Shown here in pieces: positions 1 through 7,880 of a DNA stretch of 64,000 nucleotides; the stretch's first letter is position 1, and every line of letters starts with the position of its first letter. The notes under the pieces were generated by a model. It was not told the origin of the DNA and did not search any database. It saw nothing but the letters and a program-made list of their open reading frames with translations. The stretch lies in contig NZ_JACHXD010000010.1 of NCBI RefSeq assembly GCF_014191875.1, forward strand, positions 214,600-278,599, given 5' to 3'. The translations under genes were made by a program, and so were the position numbers. The DNA is from Pseudoduganella violacea (GTDB lineage: Bacteria > Pseudomonadota > Gammaproteobacteria > Burkholderiales > Burkholderiaceae_D).

Positions 1-36
1 CGCCGCGGCTTTTTTCAGGAAAGAACGACGTTCCAT
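1..36 (-). CDS. 5' end of a Tat-exported protein (partial)
   Basis: Only the first twelve codons are in the window, reading MERRSFLKKAAA. The twin arginine followed by SFLKK is a typical Tat signal start. An AGGAGA ribosome site lies just upstream at about 43-48. In related genomes such starts often belong to TRAP-transporter substrate-binding proteins, but the visible part cannot prove this. The gene runs off the left edge. Confidence 0.55.
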   Translation of the reverse strand, partial: MERRSFLKKAAA

Positions 37-168
37 GCGATGTGTCTCCTAAGGATTTTTCTGCGTGACGGAAAACCTTACAGCTTTGTTATGCTGGAGA
101 CAGTGTAGGGAAAGCCCTACCGGCTTGCAATCAAAATATCGGACGCGATCGTTCCTTCGTTACAACGT

Positions 169-1521
169 TCAATTACCCGCAACAACCATCTTCTCGATCA
201 GGATGGAGCCGGTCTGCTTGGTGCCGCGCACCAGCACATCGCTGCCGATGCCGACGATCTGCTGGAACATTTCCTTCATATTGCCGGCGATGGTGATTTC
301 CTCCACCGGATACTGGATCACGCCATTCTCCACCCAATAGCCGGAAGCGCCGCGCGAATAATCGCCCGTCACGTAATTGGTGCCCTGCCCCATCAGCTCG
401 GTGACCAGCAGGCCGGTGCCGAGCTTGCGCAGCATGGCTTCGAAATCGTCGCCCTTCCTGGTCAAGGTCGAGGTCAGCGACAGATTGTGCGAACCGCCCG
501 CGTTGCCGGTGGTTTGCATGCCCAGCTTGCGCGCCGAATAGGTCGACAGGAAGTAGCCCTGCAGCACGCCATCCTTGACCACGTCGCGCTTGACGGTGCG
601 CACGCCCTCTTCATCGAAGGGGGCGGAGCCGACGGCGCCCACCACATGCGGGTCTTCCTTGATCTGCACATGGGAGGGGAACACCGACTGGCCCAGGCTG
701 TCGAGCAGGAAGGTCGATTTGCGGTACAGCGCGCCGCCCGAGGTCGCTTGCACGAAGGCGCCCAGCAGGCCGGCGGCCAGCGGCGCCTCGAACAAGACCG
801 GGCAGGTGCGCGTGCTCAGCTTGCGCGCATGCAGGCGCGCCAGCGCGCGTTCGGCGGCGTAGCGGCCGATCGCTTCCGGCGAGGCCATCTTGCGCGCGTC
901 GCGCACCGAGCTGTACCAGTCGTCGCGCTGCATATGCTTGCCCTTGCCGGCGATCGGCGCCACCGACAGGGTGTGGCGCGAATACGGGTAGCCGCCGATG
1001 AAGCCGCGCGAATTGGCGGCCACGAAATGCGACTGCTGCACATGCACGCCGGCCCCTTCGCTATTGGAAACGCGCGCATCGACCGCGAAGGCGGCCGCCT
1101 CGGCGCGCTGGGCCAGGGCCACGGCTTCCTCGGTGCTGATGGTCCAGGGATAGAACAGCTTCAGGTCGCGCGGCGCCATTTCCAGCATGTCGGCGTCGGC
1201 CAGGCCGGCGCAATCGTCCTCGGCCGTGAAGCGCGCGATATTGTAGGCCGCGTCGACCGTGGCGCGCAGCGCGGCGGGGGAGAAATCGGAGGTGCTGGCA
1301 TTGCCGCGCTTCTTGCCGATGAAGACCGTCACGCCCATGCCCTTGTCTTTATTTTGCTCGATCGTTTCGATCGCGCTCTTGCGCACCGAGACCGACAAGC
1401 CGCTGCCTTCGCTGATTTCGACTGCGGCATCGCTGCCGCCCTTCTCGCGCGCAAACGCTAACACGTCGCGGGCAAGCTGTTTCAACTGGTCCTGGCTATG
1501 GGTAAAGACGGAGTCGCTCAT
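169..1521 (-). CDS. pmbA: Metalloprotease-family protein PmbA/TldE
   Basis: The 450-residue product matches the usual length of PmbA (TldE), the non-catalytic partner of TldD. The TldD/TldE heterodimer is a cytoplasmic protease known for microcin B17 maturation and CcdA turnover. The C-terminal half carries the family-type stretches around TTGNAGGSHN and MGQGTNYVTGDYSRGASGYWV. As expected for TldE there is no HExxxH zinc motif, which is found in TldD. tldD is not in this window. The gene is divergent from darP, as is common in Burkholderiales. The ATG at 1521 is the natural start. Confidence 0.93.
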   Translation of the reverse strand: MSDSVFTHSQDQLKQLARDVLAFAREKGGSDAAVEISEGSGLSVSVRKSAIETIEQNKDKGMGVTVFIGKKRGNASTSDFSPAALRATVDAAYNIARFTAEDDCAGLADADMLEMAPRDLKLFYPWTISTEEAVALAQRAEAAAFAVDARVSNSEGAGVHVQQSHFVAANSRGFIGGYPYSRHTLSVAPIAGKGKHMQRDDWYSSVRDARKMASPEAIGRYAAERALARLHARKLSTRTCPVLFEAPLAAGLLGAFVQATSGGALYRKSTFLLDSLGQSVFPSHVQIKEDPHVVGAVGSAPFDEEGVRTVKRDVVKDGVLQGYFLSTYSARKLGMQTTGNAGGSHNLSLTSTLTRKGDDFEAMLRKLGTGLLVTELMGQGTNYVTGDYSRGASGYWVENGVIQYPVEEITIAGNMKEMFQQIVGIGSDVLVRGTKQTGSILIEKMVVAGN

Positions 1522-1611
1522 GGGGTGTTTTTGGTCGGCTAAGCGTTAAAACAGTTATCATAGCAGCCGTTTACTGTTTTTACAGGCAAGTTCACGCTTG
1601 CCCTCTCTATC

Positions 1612-2211
1612 ATGCCAAATGCAAACCGTGGCGCCGTCGGCTTCCAATCCTCCGAATTCCAGGAACAATACGAGCGCCCTTCCAAGACCGAACTCAAACG
1701 CCAATCCGACGCCCTGCAAGACCTGGGCCGGGAACTGGTCGAACAGCCGCGCGACCGCGTCAAGCGGGTGCCGATGCCGGAAGACGTGCGGGATGCCATT
1801 TTGGAATGCCAAAATATCAAGAACCATGAAGGCCGCCGCCGCCAGATGCAATTCATCGGCAAGAAGATGCGCAGCCTGACGGAAGAGGAAGTGGCCGCCA
1901 TCCAGCGCACCATCGAAGGCTGGAAAGGCGCCTCCAAGGCCGACACGGCCGCCCTGCACGCGCTCGAACGCCGGCGCGAGAAGCTGCTGGCCGACGACAA
2001 CGCCCTGACCGTCCTCTTGGCCGAGCACCAGGAACTCGACGCCCAGCACCTGCGCACCCTGATCCGCAATGCGCGCAAGGAGCAGGCCGAGCACAAGCCG
2101 CCCAAGGCTTACCGCGAAATCTTCCAGATCCTGAAAGACCTGGACGCCAAGGCCAAGGCCGCCGCCGCGCCGGCCGGCGACGAGGACGCGTCCGAGGACG
2201 ACGATGAATGA
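1612..2211 (+). CDS. darP: Ribosome-associated protein DarP/YjgA
   Basis: A 199-residue, highly charged, mostly helical protein of the DUF615/YjgA family. DarP associates with late 50S ribosomal precursors. The family core is visible from about residue 25 (PSKTELKRQSDALQDLG) through the RRRQMQFIGKKMR segment near residue 80. The last 25 residues are an acidic, alanine-rich tail. Its stop overlaps the mog start by 8 bp, so the two genes are translationally coupled. It sits divergent to pmbA, a conserved arrangement. An 8-bp inverted repeat (AAAACAGT/ACTGTTTT, 1548-1580) lies in the shared promoter region. Confidence 0.93.
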   Translation: MPNANRGAVGFQSSEFQEQYERPSKTELKRQSDALQDLGRELVEQPRDRVKRVPMPEDVRDAILECQNIKNHEGRRRQMQFIGKKMRSLTEEEVAAIQRTIEGWKGASKADTAALHALERRREKLLADDNALTVLLAEHQELDAQHLRTLIRNARKEQAEHKPPKAYREIFQILKDLDAKAKAAAAPAGDEDASEDDDE

Positions 2212-2809
2212 TGCGCCGCTGGTGATCGGCCTGGTGTCGATCTCCGACCGCGCCAGCGGCGGCGTGTACGCCGACCAGGGCATCCCCGCCCTGCAAGACT
2301 GGCTGGCCGGCGCGCTGACCACGCCCTTCCGCGTCGAGACGCGCCTGATTCCCGACGAACGCAGCCAGATCGAAGCGACGCTGGTGGAGCTGGTCGACAC
2401 GGCGCGCTGCCATCTGGTGCTGACCACGGGCGGCACCGGCCCGGCGCGGCGCGACGTCACGCCGGAAGCCACGCTGGCCGTGGGCACCAAGGAAATGCCC
2501 GGCTTCGGCGAACAGATGCGCCAGATCAGCCTGCACTTCGTGCCGACCGCCATCCTGTCGCGCCAGCTGGCCGTGATCCGCGAGACGGCCGACCACGCCG
2601 CCTTGATCATGAACCTGCCGGGCCAGCCCAAGGCCATCAAGGAAACCCTGGAAGGCTTGAAAGACGCCGACGGCAAACAGCTGGTGGGCGGCATCTTCGC
2701 CGCCGTGCCCTACTGCGTTGACCTGATCGGCGGGCCGTATATGGAAACCGATCCGGCCGTGAGCAAAACCTTCCGCCCCAAATCGGCCCTGCGCCCTCCC
2801 AAGGAATAA
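2204..2809 (+). CDS. mog: Molybdopterin adenylyltransferase
   Basis: A 201-residue MoCF-fold protein. Mog adenylylates molybdopterin before molybdenum insertion. The signature TTGGTG is at residues 74-79, followed by PARRDVTPEAT, and the N-terminal VSISDRAS strand-turn is also typical of Mog. Length agrees with E. coli Mog (195 residues). The gene overlaps darP by 8 bp and is followed after one base by the esterase gene, so all three look like one operon. Confidence 0.93.
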   Translation: MNDAPLVIGLVSISDRASGGVYADQGIPALQDWLAGALTTPFRVETRLIPDERSQIEATLVELVDTARCHLVLTTGGTGPARRDVTPEATLAVGTKEMPGFGEQMRQISLHFVPTAILSRQLAVIRETADHAALIMNLPGQPKAIKETLEGLKDADGKQLVGGIFAAVPYCVDLIGGPYMETDPAVSKTFRPKSALRPPKE

Positions 2810-2810
2810 G

Positions 2811-3479
2811 ATGAGCCAAGTACTCGACAATATCGAAATCACGACCGGCGAGCAGCCGACGGTCGCCATCATCTGGATGCACGGCCTGGGCGCCGACGGC
2901 AACGACTTCGTGCCCCTGGTCGACGAGCTGAATCTGCAAGGCTTGCCCGCCATCCGCTTCATCTTCCCGCATGCCAAGACCATGCCGGTGACGATCAACG
3001 GCGGCTATGTGATGCGCTCCTGGTACGACATCGTGCACACCGACCTGGGCCGCCAGGAAGACGAAGCCGGCCTGCGCGCCTCGCAGTTGGAGGTGGAAGC
3101 CCTGATCGCGCGCGAAAAGGCGCGCGGCATCCCGGCCGAGCGCATCGTGCTGGCCGGCTTCTCGCAAGGCTGCGCCATGACCCTGCAGACCGGCCTGCGC
3201 CATCCGGAAAAGCTGGCCGGCCTGCTGTGCCTGTCCGGCTATATGCCGCTGGCCGACAAGATCGCGGCCGAACGCCACGCCGCCAACCAAGCCACCCCGA
3301 TCTTCCTGGCCCACGGCCGCATGGACCCGGTGGTGCCGGTGGCGCGCGCCCTCGCCACGCGTGAGCTGCTGCAAACCCTCGGCTACCAAGTCGAATGGCA
3401 CGAATACCCGATGCAGCACTCCCTCTGCCTGGACGAAGTCCAGCACCTCAACGCCTGGCTGCGCCAAATCCTCGCCTAA
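2811..3479 (+). CDS. Phospholipase/carboxylesterase family hydrolase
   Basis: A 222-residue single-domain alpha/beta hydrolase without signal peptide. The nucleophile motif is GFSQG with Ser118. The acid is Asp172 in AHGRMDP and the histidine is His203 in MQHS. The oxyanion segment WMHGLGADG lies at residues 22-30. This pattern is that of the small carboxylesterase/acyl-protein thioesterase family (EstB type). It starts one base after mog and is the last gene before the palindromic terminator at 3565-3624. The physiological substrate is not visible. Confidence 0.9.
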   Translation: MSQVLDNIEITTGEQPTVAIIWMHGLGADGNDFVPLVDELNLQGLPAIRFIFPHAKTMPVTINGGYVMRSWYDIVHTDLGRQEDEAGLRASQLEVEALIAREKARGIPAERIVLAGFSQGCAMTLQTGLRHPEKLAGLLCLSGYMPLADKIAAERHAANQATPIFLAHGRMDPVVPVARALATRELLQTLGYQVEWHEYPMQHSLCLDEVQHLNAWLRQILA

Positions 3480-3490
3480 ACAGCTCAGCC

Positions 3491-3533
3491 CGTGTCCACC
3501 CTGGACCCTGGTGCCAGGCACCAATCGGACACG
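3491..3533. repeat. REP-like palindromic element, copy 1
   Basis: An imperfect palindrome, CGTGTCC at the left and GGACACG at the right, around the core GGTGCCAGGCACC. The same core recurs at 3565-3617 and, with one substitution, at 42650-42743. Placement in intergenic DNA and the conserved core fit a dispersed REP-like family. Confidence 0.75.
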
Positions 3534-3564
3534 AACTCAACGGGAATAATCGCGGCGATGGACG

Positions 3565-3617
3565 GCCGAGTCCGTGTCCACCTTGGTGCCTGGCACCAAG
3601 GTGGACACGGACTCGGC
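3565..3617. repeat. REP-like perfect palindrome, copy 2
   Basis: Two perfectly complementary 26-base arms (3565-3590 and 3592-3617) are separated by a single T. The centre is GGTGCCTGGCACC. It belongs to the same family as the elements at 3491-3533 and 42645-42747. Confidence 0.85.
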
Positions 3618-3627
3618 TGTTTTTTTA
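3565..3627 (+). terminator. Intrinsic terminator formed by the palindrome
   Basis: The 26-bp stem is followed immediately by TGTTTTTTTA (3618-3627), giving a stem plus T-tract downstream of the darP-mog-esterase operon. The T-tract runs into the stop codon of the convergent gene at 3625. Confidence 0.75.
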
Positions 3628-4176
3628 TGGCAGGGGCGGGGCGCTGCTGGCGGGGGCGGGGGTTTGGGCGACGTTCATGACCATGGCGAGTAGGGCGTAG
3701 TAGCCGTTCAGGCCCGTCAGGTCGGTGACGCCGTGTTCGCCAAACTGGGATAACGCGGCGGCGTAGCTGGCGTCGCTCACGCGCTTGTCGCGCTGGAGTT
3801 CAGTGCAGAAGTCGTACACGGCTTGTTCGTCGGCAGCCAGGCCGGACGGCGCGCGGCGTTGCGCGATGGCGTCGATCACGTCGGGGCGGATGCCGGCCTC
3901 GGCGGCAATCGGGGCGTGGATAGCCCATTCCACCGGCTGGTCCCAGGCGCGCGCCGTGACCAGGATGGCCAGCTCGGACAGGCGGGTGCCGATGGCGCTG
4001 CGGTAGCGCAGGTATTCGCCCAGGCGTTGGGCGCAGCTCATCAGCTCGGGACTGCGCAGCAGCGGCACGAAGGGGCCGTATAGCGAGCCGCGCGGGCCGT
4101 CGATCACGGCTTGCGCCGCGGCCTGCTGCGCCGTTGTCATCTCTGCAAAGGGAATGGGGCCAAGCCGTTCTATCAT
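3625..4176 (-). CDS. Carboxymuconolactone decarboxylase-family protein
   Basis: A 183-residue protein if started at the ATG at 4176 (MIERLGPIPFAEM). The open frame extends 16 codons further, but that leader is unlike the family. The central helix segment (RLSELAILVTARAWDQPVEWAIHAP) is typical of the AhpD/CMD fold. The paired CxxC of AhpD peroxidase-type members is absent, so a redox role is not supported. It resembles CMD proteins annotated in aromatic or hydroxy-acid catabolism. It is convergent with the esterase gene and divergent from the aminotransferase. Confidence 0.8.
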   Translation of the reverse strand: MIERLGPIPFAEMTTAQQAAAQAVIDGPRGSLYGPFVPLLRSPELMSCAQRLGEYLRYRSAIGTRLSELAILVTARAWDQPVEWAIHAPIAAEAGIRPDVIDAIAQRRAPSGLAADEQAVYDFCTELQRDKRVSDASYAAALSQFGEHGVTDLTGLNGYYALLAMVMNVAQTPAPASSAPPLP

Positions 4177-4287
4177 CGTCTGCCTGTGGTAGGAATGCGA
4201 AAAATATCGCATACGATACCGCAAAAATCAAAATCGCCTTTAGCGGCGGGGCGTATCGTCAGCTCTCCAACACCATAGGAGGGGACC

Positions 4288-5625
4288 ATGAGCCATCTTA
4301 TCCACCGCCAGCTGCGCCACACGCCGCCCGTTGCCGATGGCGGCAGCGGCCTGTATCTGCGCGACAGCGAGGGCCGCCTCTATCTTGATGCAAGCGGCGG
4401 CGCAGCCGTGTCCTCGCTGGGCCACGGCCATCCCGATGTGCTGGCGGCGATGCAGGCGCAGATCGGCAAACTGGCCTATGCGCACACGGCCTTCTTCACC
4501 AGCGAAGTGGCCGAGGATCTGGCGCTGCGCCTGGCCCAGGACGCGCCGGGCGACCTGGATCACGTCTACCTGACCTCGGGCGGTTCGGAAGCGATCGAAA
4601 CGGCGCTCAAGCTGGCGCGCCAGTATTTCGTCGAGCGCGGCGAGCCGCGCCGCAGCGTCTTCATCGCGCGCCGCCAAAGCTATCACGGCAATACCCTGGG
4701 CGCCCTGGCCCTGGGCGGCAACGAGTGGCGGCGCCGCCATTTCGAGCCGCTGCTGATGAAGGTGGCGCGGGTAGCGCCTTGCTATGAATACCGCGACCGC
4801 CGCCCCGGCCAGGATGTGCACGAGTACACGGCCGGCCTGCTGCGCGAGCTCGAAGACGTGATCCTGGAAACCGGGCCGGAACGCGTGATCGGCTTTTGCG
4901 CCGAGCCGGTGGTGGGCGCGACGGGCGGCGCGATTCCGCCCACGCCGGGTTATTTGCGCGGCGTGCGCGCGCTATGCGACAAGTACGGCATCCTGTTCAT
5001 CGCCGATGAAGTCATGTGCGGCATGGGCCGCACCGGCACGCTGTACGCCGTCGAGCAGGAAGGCGTGCTGCCCGACCTGGTCACGCTGGGCAAGGGCCTG
5101 GGCGCGGGCTATGCGCCGATCGGCGCGGTGCTGGCGCGTCAGCATATCGTGGAGTGTCTGCGCGCCGGCAGCGGCGCCTTCCAGCATGGGCATACCTATA
5201 CCGGCCACCCGATCGCGGCGGCGGCGGCGCTGGCGGTGCAGAAAGTGATCCGGCGCGATTGCCTGCTGGGCGCCGTGACGGTGCGCGGCGGCGTGCTGCG
5301 GCGCATGCTGCGCGACGCCTTCGGCGGCCATCCGCATGTGGGCGATATCCGCGGCCGCGGCCTGTTGCTGGGGATGGAGCTGGTGCAGGACCGCGAGAAC
5401 AAGCACGCCTTCGATCCCGACCTCAAGCTGCATATGGCGATCCGCGAGCAGGCCATGGCCTGCGGCCTGATCGTGTATCCGATGGGCGGCACCATCGACG
5501 GGCGGCGCGGCGACCATATCCTGCTGGCGCCGCCGTTCACCGTGACGGAAAAGGATCTGGGCGAGATCGTCTCGCGCCTGCAGGACGCGCTGGAGCGCGC
5601 CCTGGCCAGCGTGCGCTGCGCTTAG
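4288..5625 (+). CDS. Class III PLP-dependent aminotransferase
   Basis: A 445-residue cytoplasmic fold-type I aminotransferase of the omega-amino acid/GABA transaminase group. The PLP lysine is Lys269 in TLGKGLGAGYAP. Asp240 in FIADEV contacts the pyridine nitrogen, and SGGSEA near residue 97 binds the phosphate. These enzymes move amino groups from omega- or beta-amino acids or diamines to keto acids. Substrate cannot be read from sequence. It converges on the aminomutase/MFS/FAH operon, the stops sharing four bases (5622-5625). Processing of an amino acid made or used by that cluster is possible but inferred. Confidence 0.9.
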   Translation: MSHLIHRQLRHTPPVADGGSGLYLRDSEGRLYLDASGGAAVSSLGHGHPDVLAAMQAQIGKLAYAHTAFFTSEVAEDLALRLAQDAPGDLDHVYLTSGGSEAIETALKLARQYFVERGEPRRSVFIARRQSYHGNTLGALALGGNEWRRRHFEPLLMKVARVAPCYEYRDRRPGQDVHEYTAGLLRELEDVILETGPERVIGFCAEPVVGATGGAIPPTPGYLRGVRALCDKYGILFIADEVMCGMGRTGTLYAVEQEGVLPDLVTLGKGLGAGYAPIGAVLARQHIVECLRAGSGAFQHGHTYTGHPIAAAAALAVQKVIRRDCLLGAVTVRGGVLRRMLRDAFGGHPHVGDIRGRGLLLGMELVQDRENKHAFDPDLKLHMAIREQAMACGLIVYPMGGTIDGRRGDHILLAPPFTVTEKDLGEIVSRLQDALERALASVRCA

Positions 5626-6473
5626 AACTGCTGGAAGCCGATCACGTCCTGCTGCTGTTCACCCAGGCCGGCGATGCCCAGGCGCAGGAAGTCGCCCTTC
5701 TTCAGGAAGCGCTTCGGCTTGCGCGCCATGCCCACGCCGGGCGGGGTGCCGGTGGCGATGATGTCGCCCGGTTCCAGCGTCATGAAGCGCGACAGGTAGG
5801 CTACCAGCTGCGGCACCTTGAAGATCATGTTCTCGGTGCTGCCGGTCTGCATGCGCTTGCCGTTCAGTTCCAGGTAAAGATCGAGCTGGTTGACGTCCCA
5901 CACCTCGTCGCGCGTGACCAGCCAGGGGCCGACCGGACCGAAGGTGTCGCAGCCCTTGCCCTTGTCCCACTGGCCGCCGCGTTCGAGCTGGAATTCGCGT
6001 TCGGTGACGTCGTTGACGACGCAGTAGCCGGCGATGTATTTCTCGGCCTCGGCCTCGCTCACATTGCGCGCGCGGGTACCGATGACGATGCCCAGCTCCA
6101 CTTCCCAGTCGGTCTTCTTCGAGCCTTGCGGCAGCATGATGGGATCATCCGCGCCGGACAGGCAGGTGATCGCCTTCATGAAGACGATGGGTTCCTTCGG
6201 AACCGGCAGGCCCGCTTCGGCCGCGTGGTCCTTGTAATTGAGGCCGATGCCGATGAATTTGCCGACCTTGGCGACCGGCACCCCGAAGCGCGGATTGCCG
6301 CGCACGATGGGCAGGGTTTCAGGGGCGATCTTGGCCAGCTTGCGCATGGCCTTGTCCGACAGCTGCTCGCCGCCAATATCGCCGATCACGCCAGACAGGT
6401 CGCGCAGCTTGCCTTCTTCATCGATCAGGCCAGGCTTTTCTTTGCCGATACGGCCGTAACGAACCAGTTTCAT
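5622..6473 (-). CDS. Fumarylacetoacetate hydrolase-family protein
   Basis: A 283-residue FAH-fold hydrolase/lyase. The family landmarks are GIGLNYKDHA near residue 80, the metal-site segment DWEVELGIVIG around residue 120, and GDIIATGTPPGVG near residue 240. Proteins of this size are often annotated ureidoglycolate lyase or 2-hydroxyhepta-2,4-diene-dioate isomerase-like, but the family is functionally broad. The ATG at 6473 gives MKLVRYGRIG, the normal family start. It is the last gene of a minus-strand operon after the MFS gene (29-bp gap). Confidence 0.88.
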   Translation of the reverse strand: MKLVRYGRIGKEKPGLIDEEGKLRDLSGVIGDIGGEQLSDKAMRKLAKIAPETLPIVRGNPRFGVPVAKVGKFIGIGLNYKDHAAEAGLPVPKEPIVFMKAITCLSGADDPIMLPQGSKKTDWEVELGIVIGTRARNVSEAEAEKYIAGYCVVNDVTEREFQLERGGQWDKGKGCDTFGPVGPWLVTRDEVWDVNQLDLYLELNGKRMQTGSTENMIFKVPQLVAYLSRFMTLEPGDIIATGTPPGVGMARKPKRFLKKGDFLRLGIAGLGEQQQDVIGFQQF

Positions 6474-6502
6474 AGTCTTCCTCGGAGTTGTACTCCGCCA
6501 TT

Positions 6503-7873
6503 TTACTGGATCGCCAGCGCCCTCCTCGCGCGCCGCGTGCGCAACAGGAACAGGAGCAGTCCGGGAAGCTGCAGCAAGAGCAGCACGCAGAAGGCCGCCT
6601 GATAGGCGACAACGGGATAGCGGCCCTGCGCATCGAGCGGCCAGAAGGCGACGATCTGGCCAAAGCCGGCCTGCACGACAAAGGCGCCGAGGAAGATCAA
6701 GAGGTTCAGGCAAGTGGCGGCGCGGCCCGTCAACGCGGGCGGCATGGCCTGCGCCACGATGGCGTATTCGATGCCGGTGATGGTGCCGGCCAGCGTGAAC
6801 AGCACGGCCAATTGGCTGTAGCCGGCCCGCCAGTTGCATACGAAGCCGAACTGCACCAGCAGGAACAGCGCGATGCCGGCCGCCGCCACATTGAGCGGCG
6901 CGATGCCGCGCCGCGCGGCCCATTCGGTCAGCATGCCGACCGCGATGGCGCCGAAGATCAGGGCCGCCATGGCCAGGTACAGCAGCCAGGCCACACTCTG
7001 CTCCGGATAGTGTCCCGCGTCGCGCAGCCAGCGCGCCACCCACAGGCCCTGGATGCCGAAGAAGACGGTGTGCGGAATGAGCACCAGCGAGGCCGTCTGG
7101 CGGAAGACCGGATGGCGGTAGACGTCGGCCAGCACTTTCCAGCTGAAGGGTTTGGGCGCGGTAGCCGGCGGCGTGGGCGCCAGCAGCAGGATGGCGAGCG
7201 CGGTGACGGCGCAGGCGGCGGCCAGCCAGACGAACAGGCCGCGCCAGTCGGTGAACTGCAAGGCCAGGCGCACCGGCAGCGTGGCGGCGGCGGCGCCCAG
7301 GCCGCCGCCGGCGATCAGATAGCCTTGCACCGAAGGCAGGCGCGCCGGCGCGATCCAGGTCGATACCGCCTTCACCGCCGCCATGAAGCAGCCCGCCAGG
7401 CCGAAGCCCATCAGGGCGCGCGCGCACAGCAGCTGGGCAAAGCTCTGGCCCCAGGCAAAGGCCAGGGTGCCGGCCGCCGCGACCAGCAGCAGCACGCATT
7501 GCACGCGGCGCGGCCCGTGCCGGTCGAGCAGCACGCCCACCGGCAGCTGGAACAGGGCGAAGGCCAGGAAGTAGGCGCTGGTGAGAAGGCCTAGCTGGGC
7601 CGGGGTCAGCGCCACCGACGCCATCATCTGCGGCGCGACGATGGCGTTCACGGTGCGCAGCAGGCTCGATAGCGCATGGCCCAGCGCGAACGGCAGGAAG
7701 ACCAGGAATAGCACCGCCGCGCCGGACAGCGTGCCCGGCACGCGCTCGCGCCCCCGCCATAACTGACGCAGCGCCGGACGCGCCTGGTCGGCCGCTGGCG
7801 ACGCGGGCGGCGCTGGCGCAGGTGCCGGCACAGATGCTGGCGCAATCCGGCGGCAGGCTTCAACACTGGGCAT
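6503..7873 (-). CDS. MFS transporter
   Basis: About 456 residues with twelve predicted hydrophobic segments. The MFS motif A region reads GVLLDRHGPRR after helix 2. A proline/alanine-rich cytoplasmic N-terminus of about 50 residues precedes the first helix. I chose the ATG at 7873, 7 bases after the stop of the kamA-like gene. The upstream ATG at 7909 would overlap kamA. Sitting between kamA and an FAH gene, it may import or export an amino acid or a catabolite; this is inferred from position only. Confidence 0.87.
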   Translation of the reverse strand: MPSVEACRRIAPASVPAPAPAPPASPAADQARPALRQLWRGRERVPGTLSGAAVLFLVFLPFALGHALSSLLRTVNAIVAPQMMASVALTPAQLGLLTSAYFLAFALFQLPVGVLLDRHGPRRVQCVLLLVAAAGTLAFAWGQSFAQLLCARALMGFGLAGCFMAAVKAVSTWIAPARLPSVQGYLIAGGGLGAAAATLPVRLALQFTDWRGLFVWLAAACAVTALAILLLAPTPPATAPKPFSWKVLADVYRHPVFRQTASLVLIPHTVFFGIQGLWVARWLRDAGHYPEQSVAWLLYLAMAALIFGAIAVGMLTEWAARRGIAPLNVAAAGIALFLLVQFGFVCNWRAGYSQLAVLFTLAGTITGIEYAIVAQAMPPALTGRAATCLNLLIFLGAFVVQAGFGQIVAFWPLDAQGRYPVVAYQAAFCVLLLLQLPGLLLFLLRTRRARRALAIQ

Positions 7874-7880
7874 GGCGCGC

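Noticed and set aside
105..120. GTAGGG/CCCTAC hairpin downstream of pmbA
   Set aside because: Short 6-bp stem without a T-tract; too weak to call a terminator.
1548..1580. AAAACAGT/ACTGTTTT inverted repeat between pmbA and darP
   Set aside because: Arms of 8 bp are 17 bp apart. It could be chance in an AT-rich promoter region, and no regulator is indicated.
5016..6602. Long plus-strand frame (528 codons) over the aminotransferase and FAH genes
   Set aside because: It is a shadow frame rich in Arg, Ala and Gly, typical of GC-rich antisense or out-of-frame reading. The real genes are well recognised.
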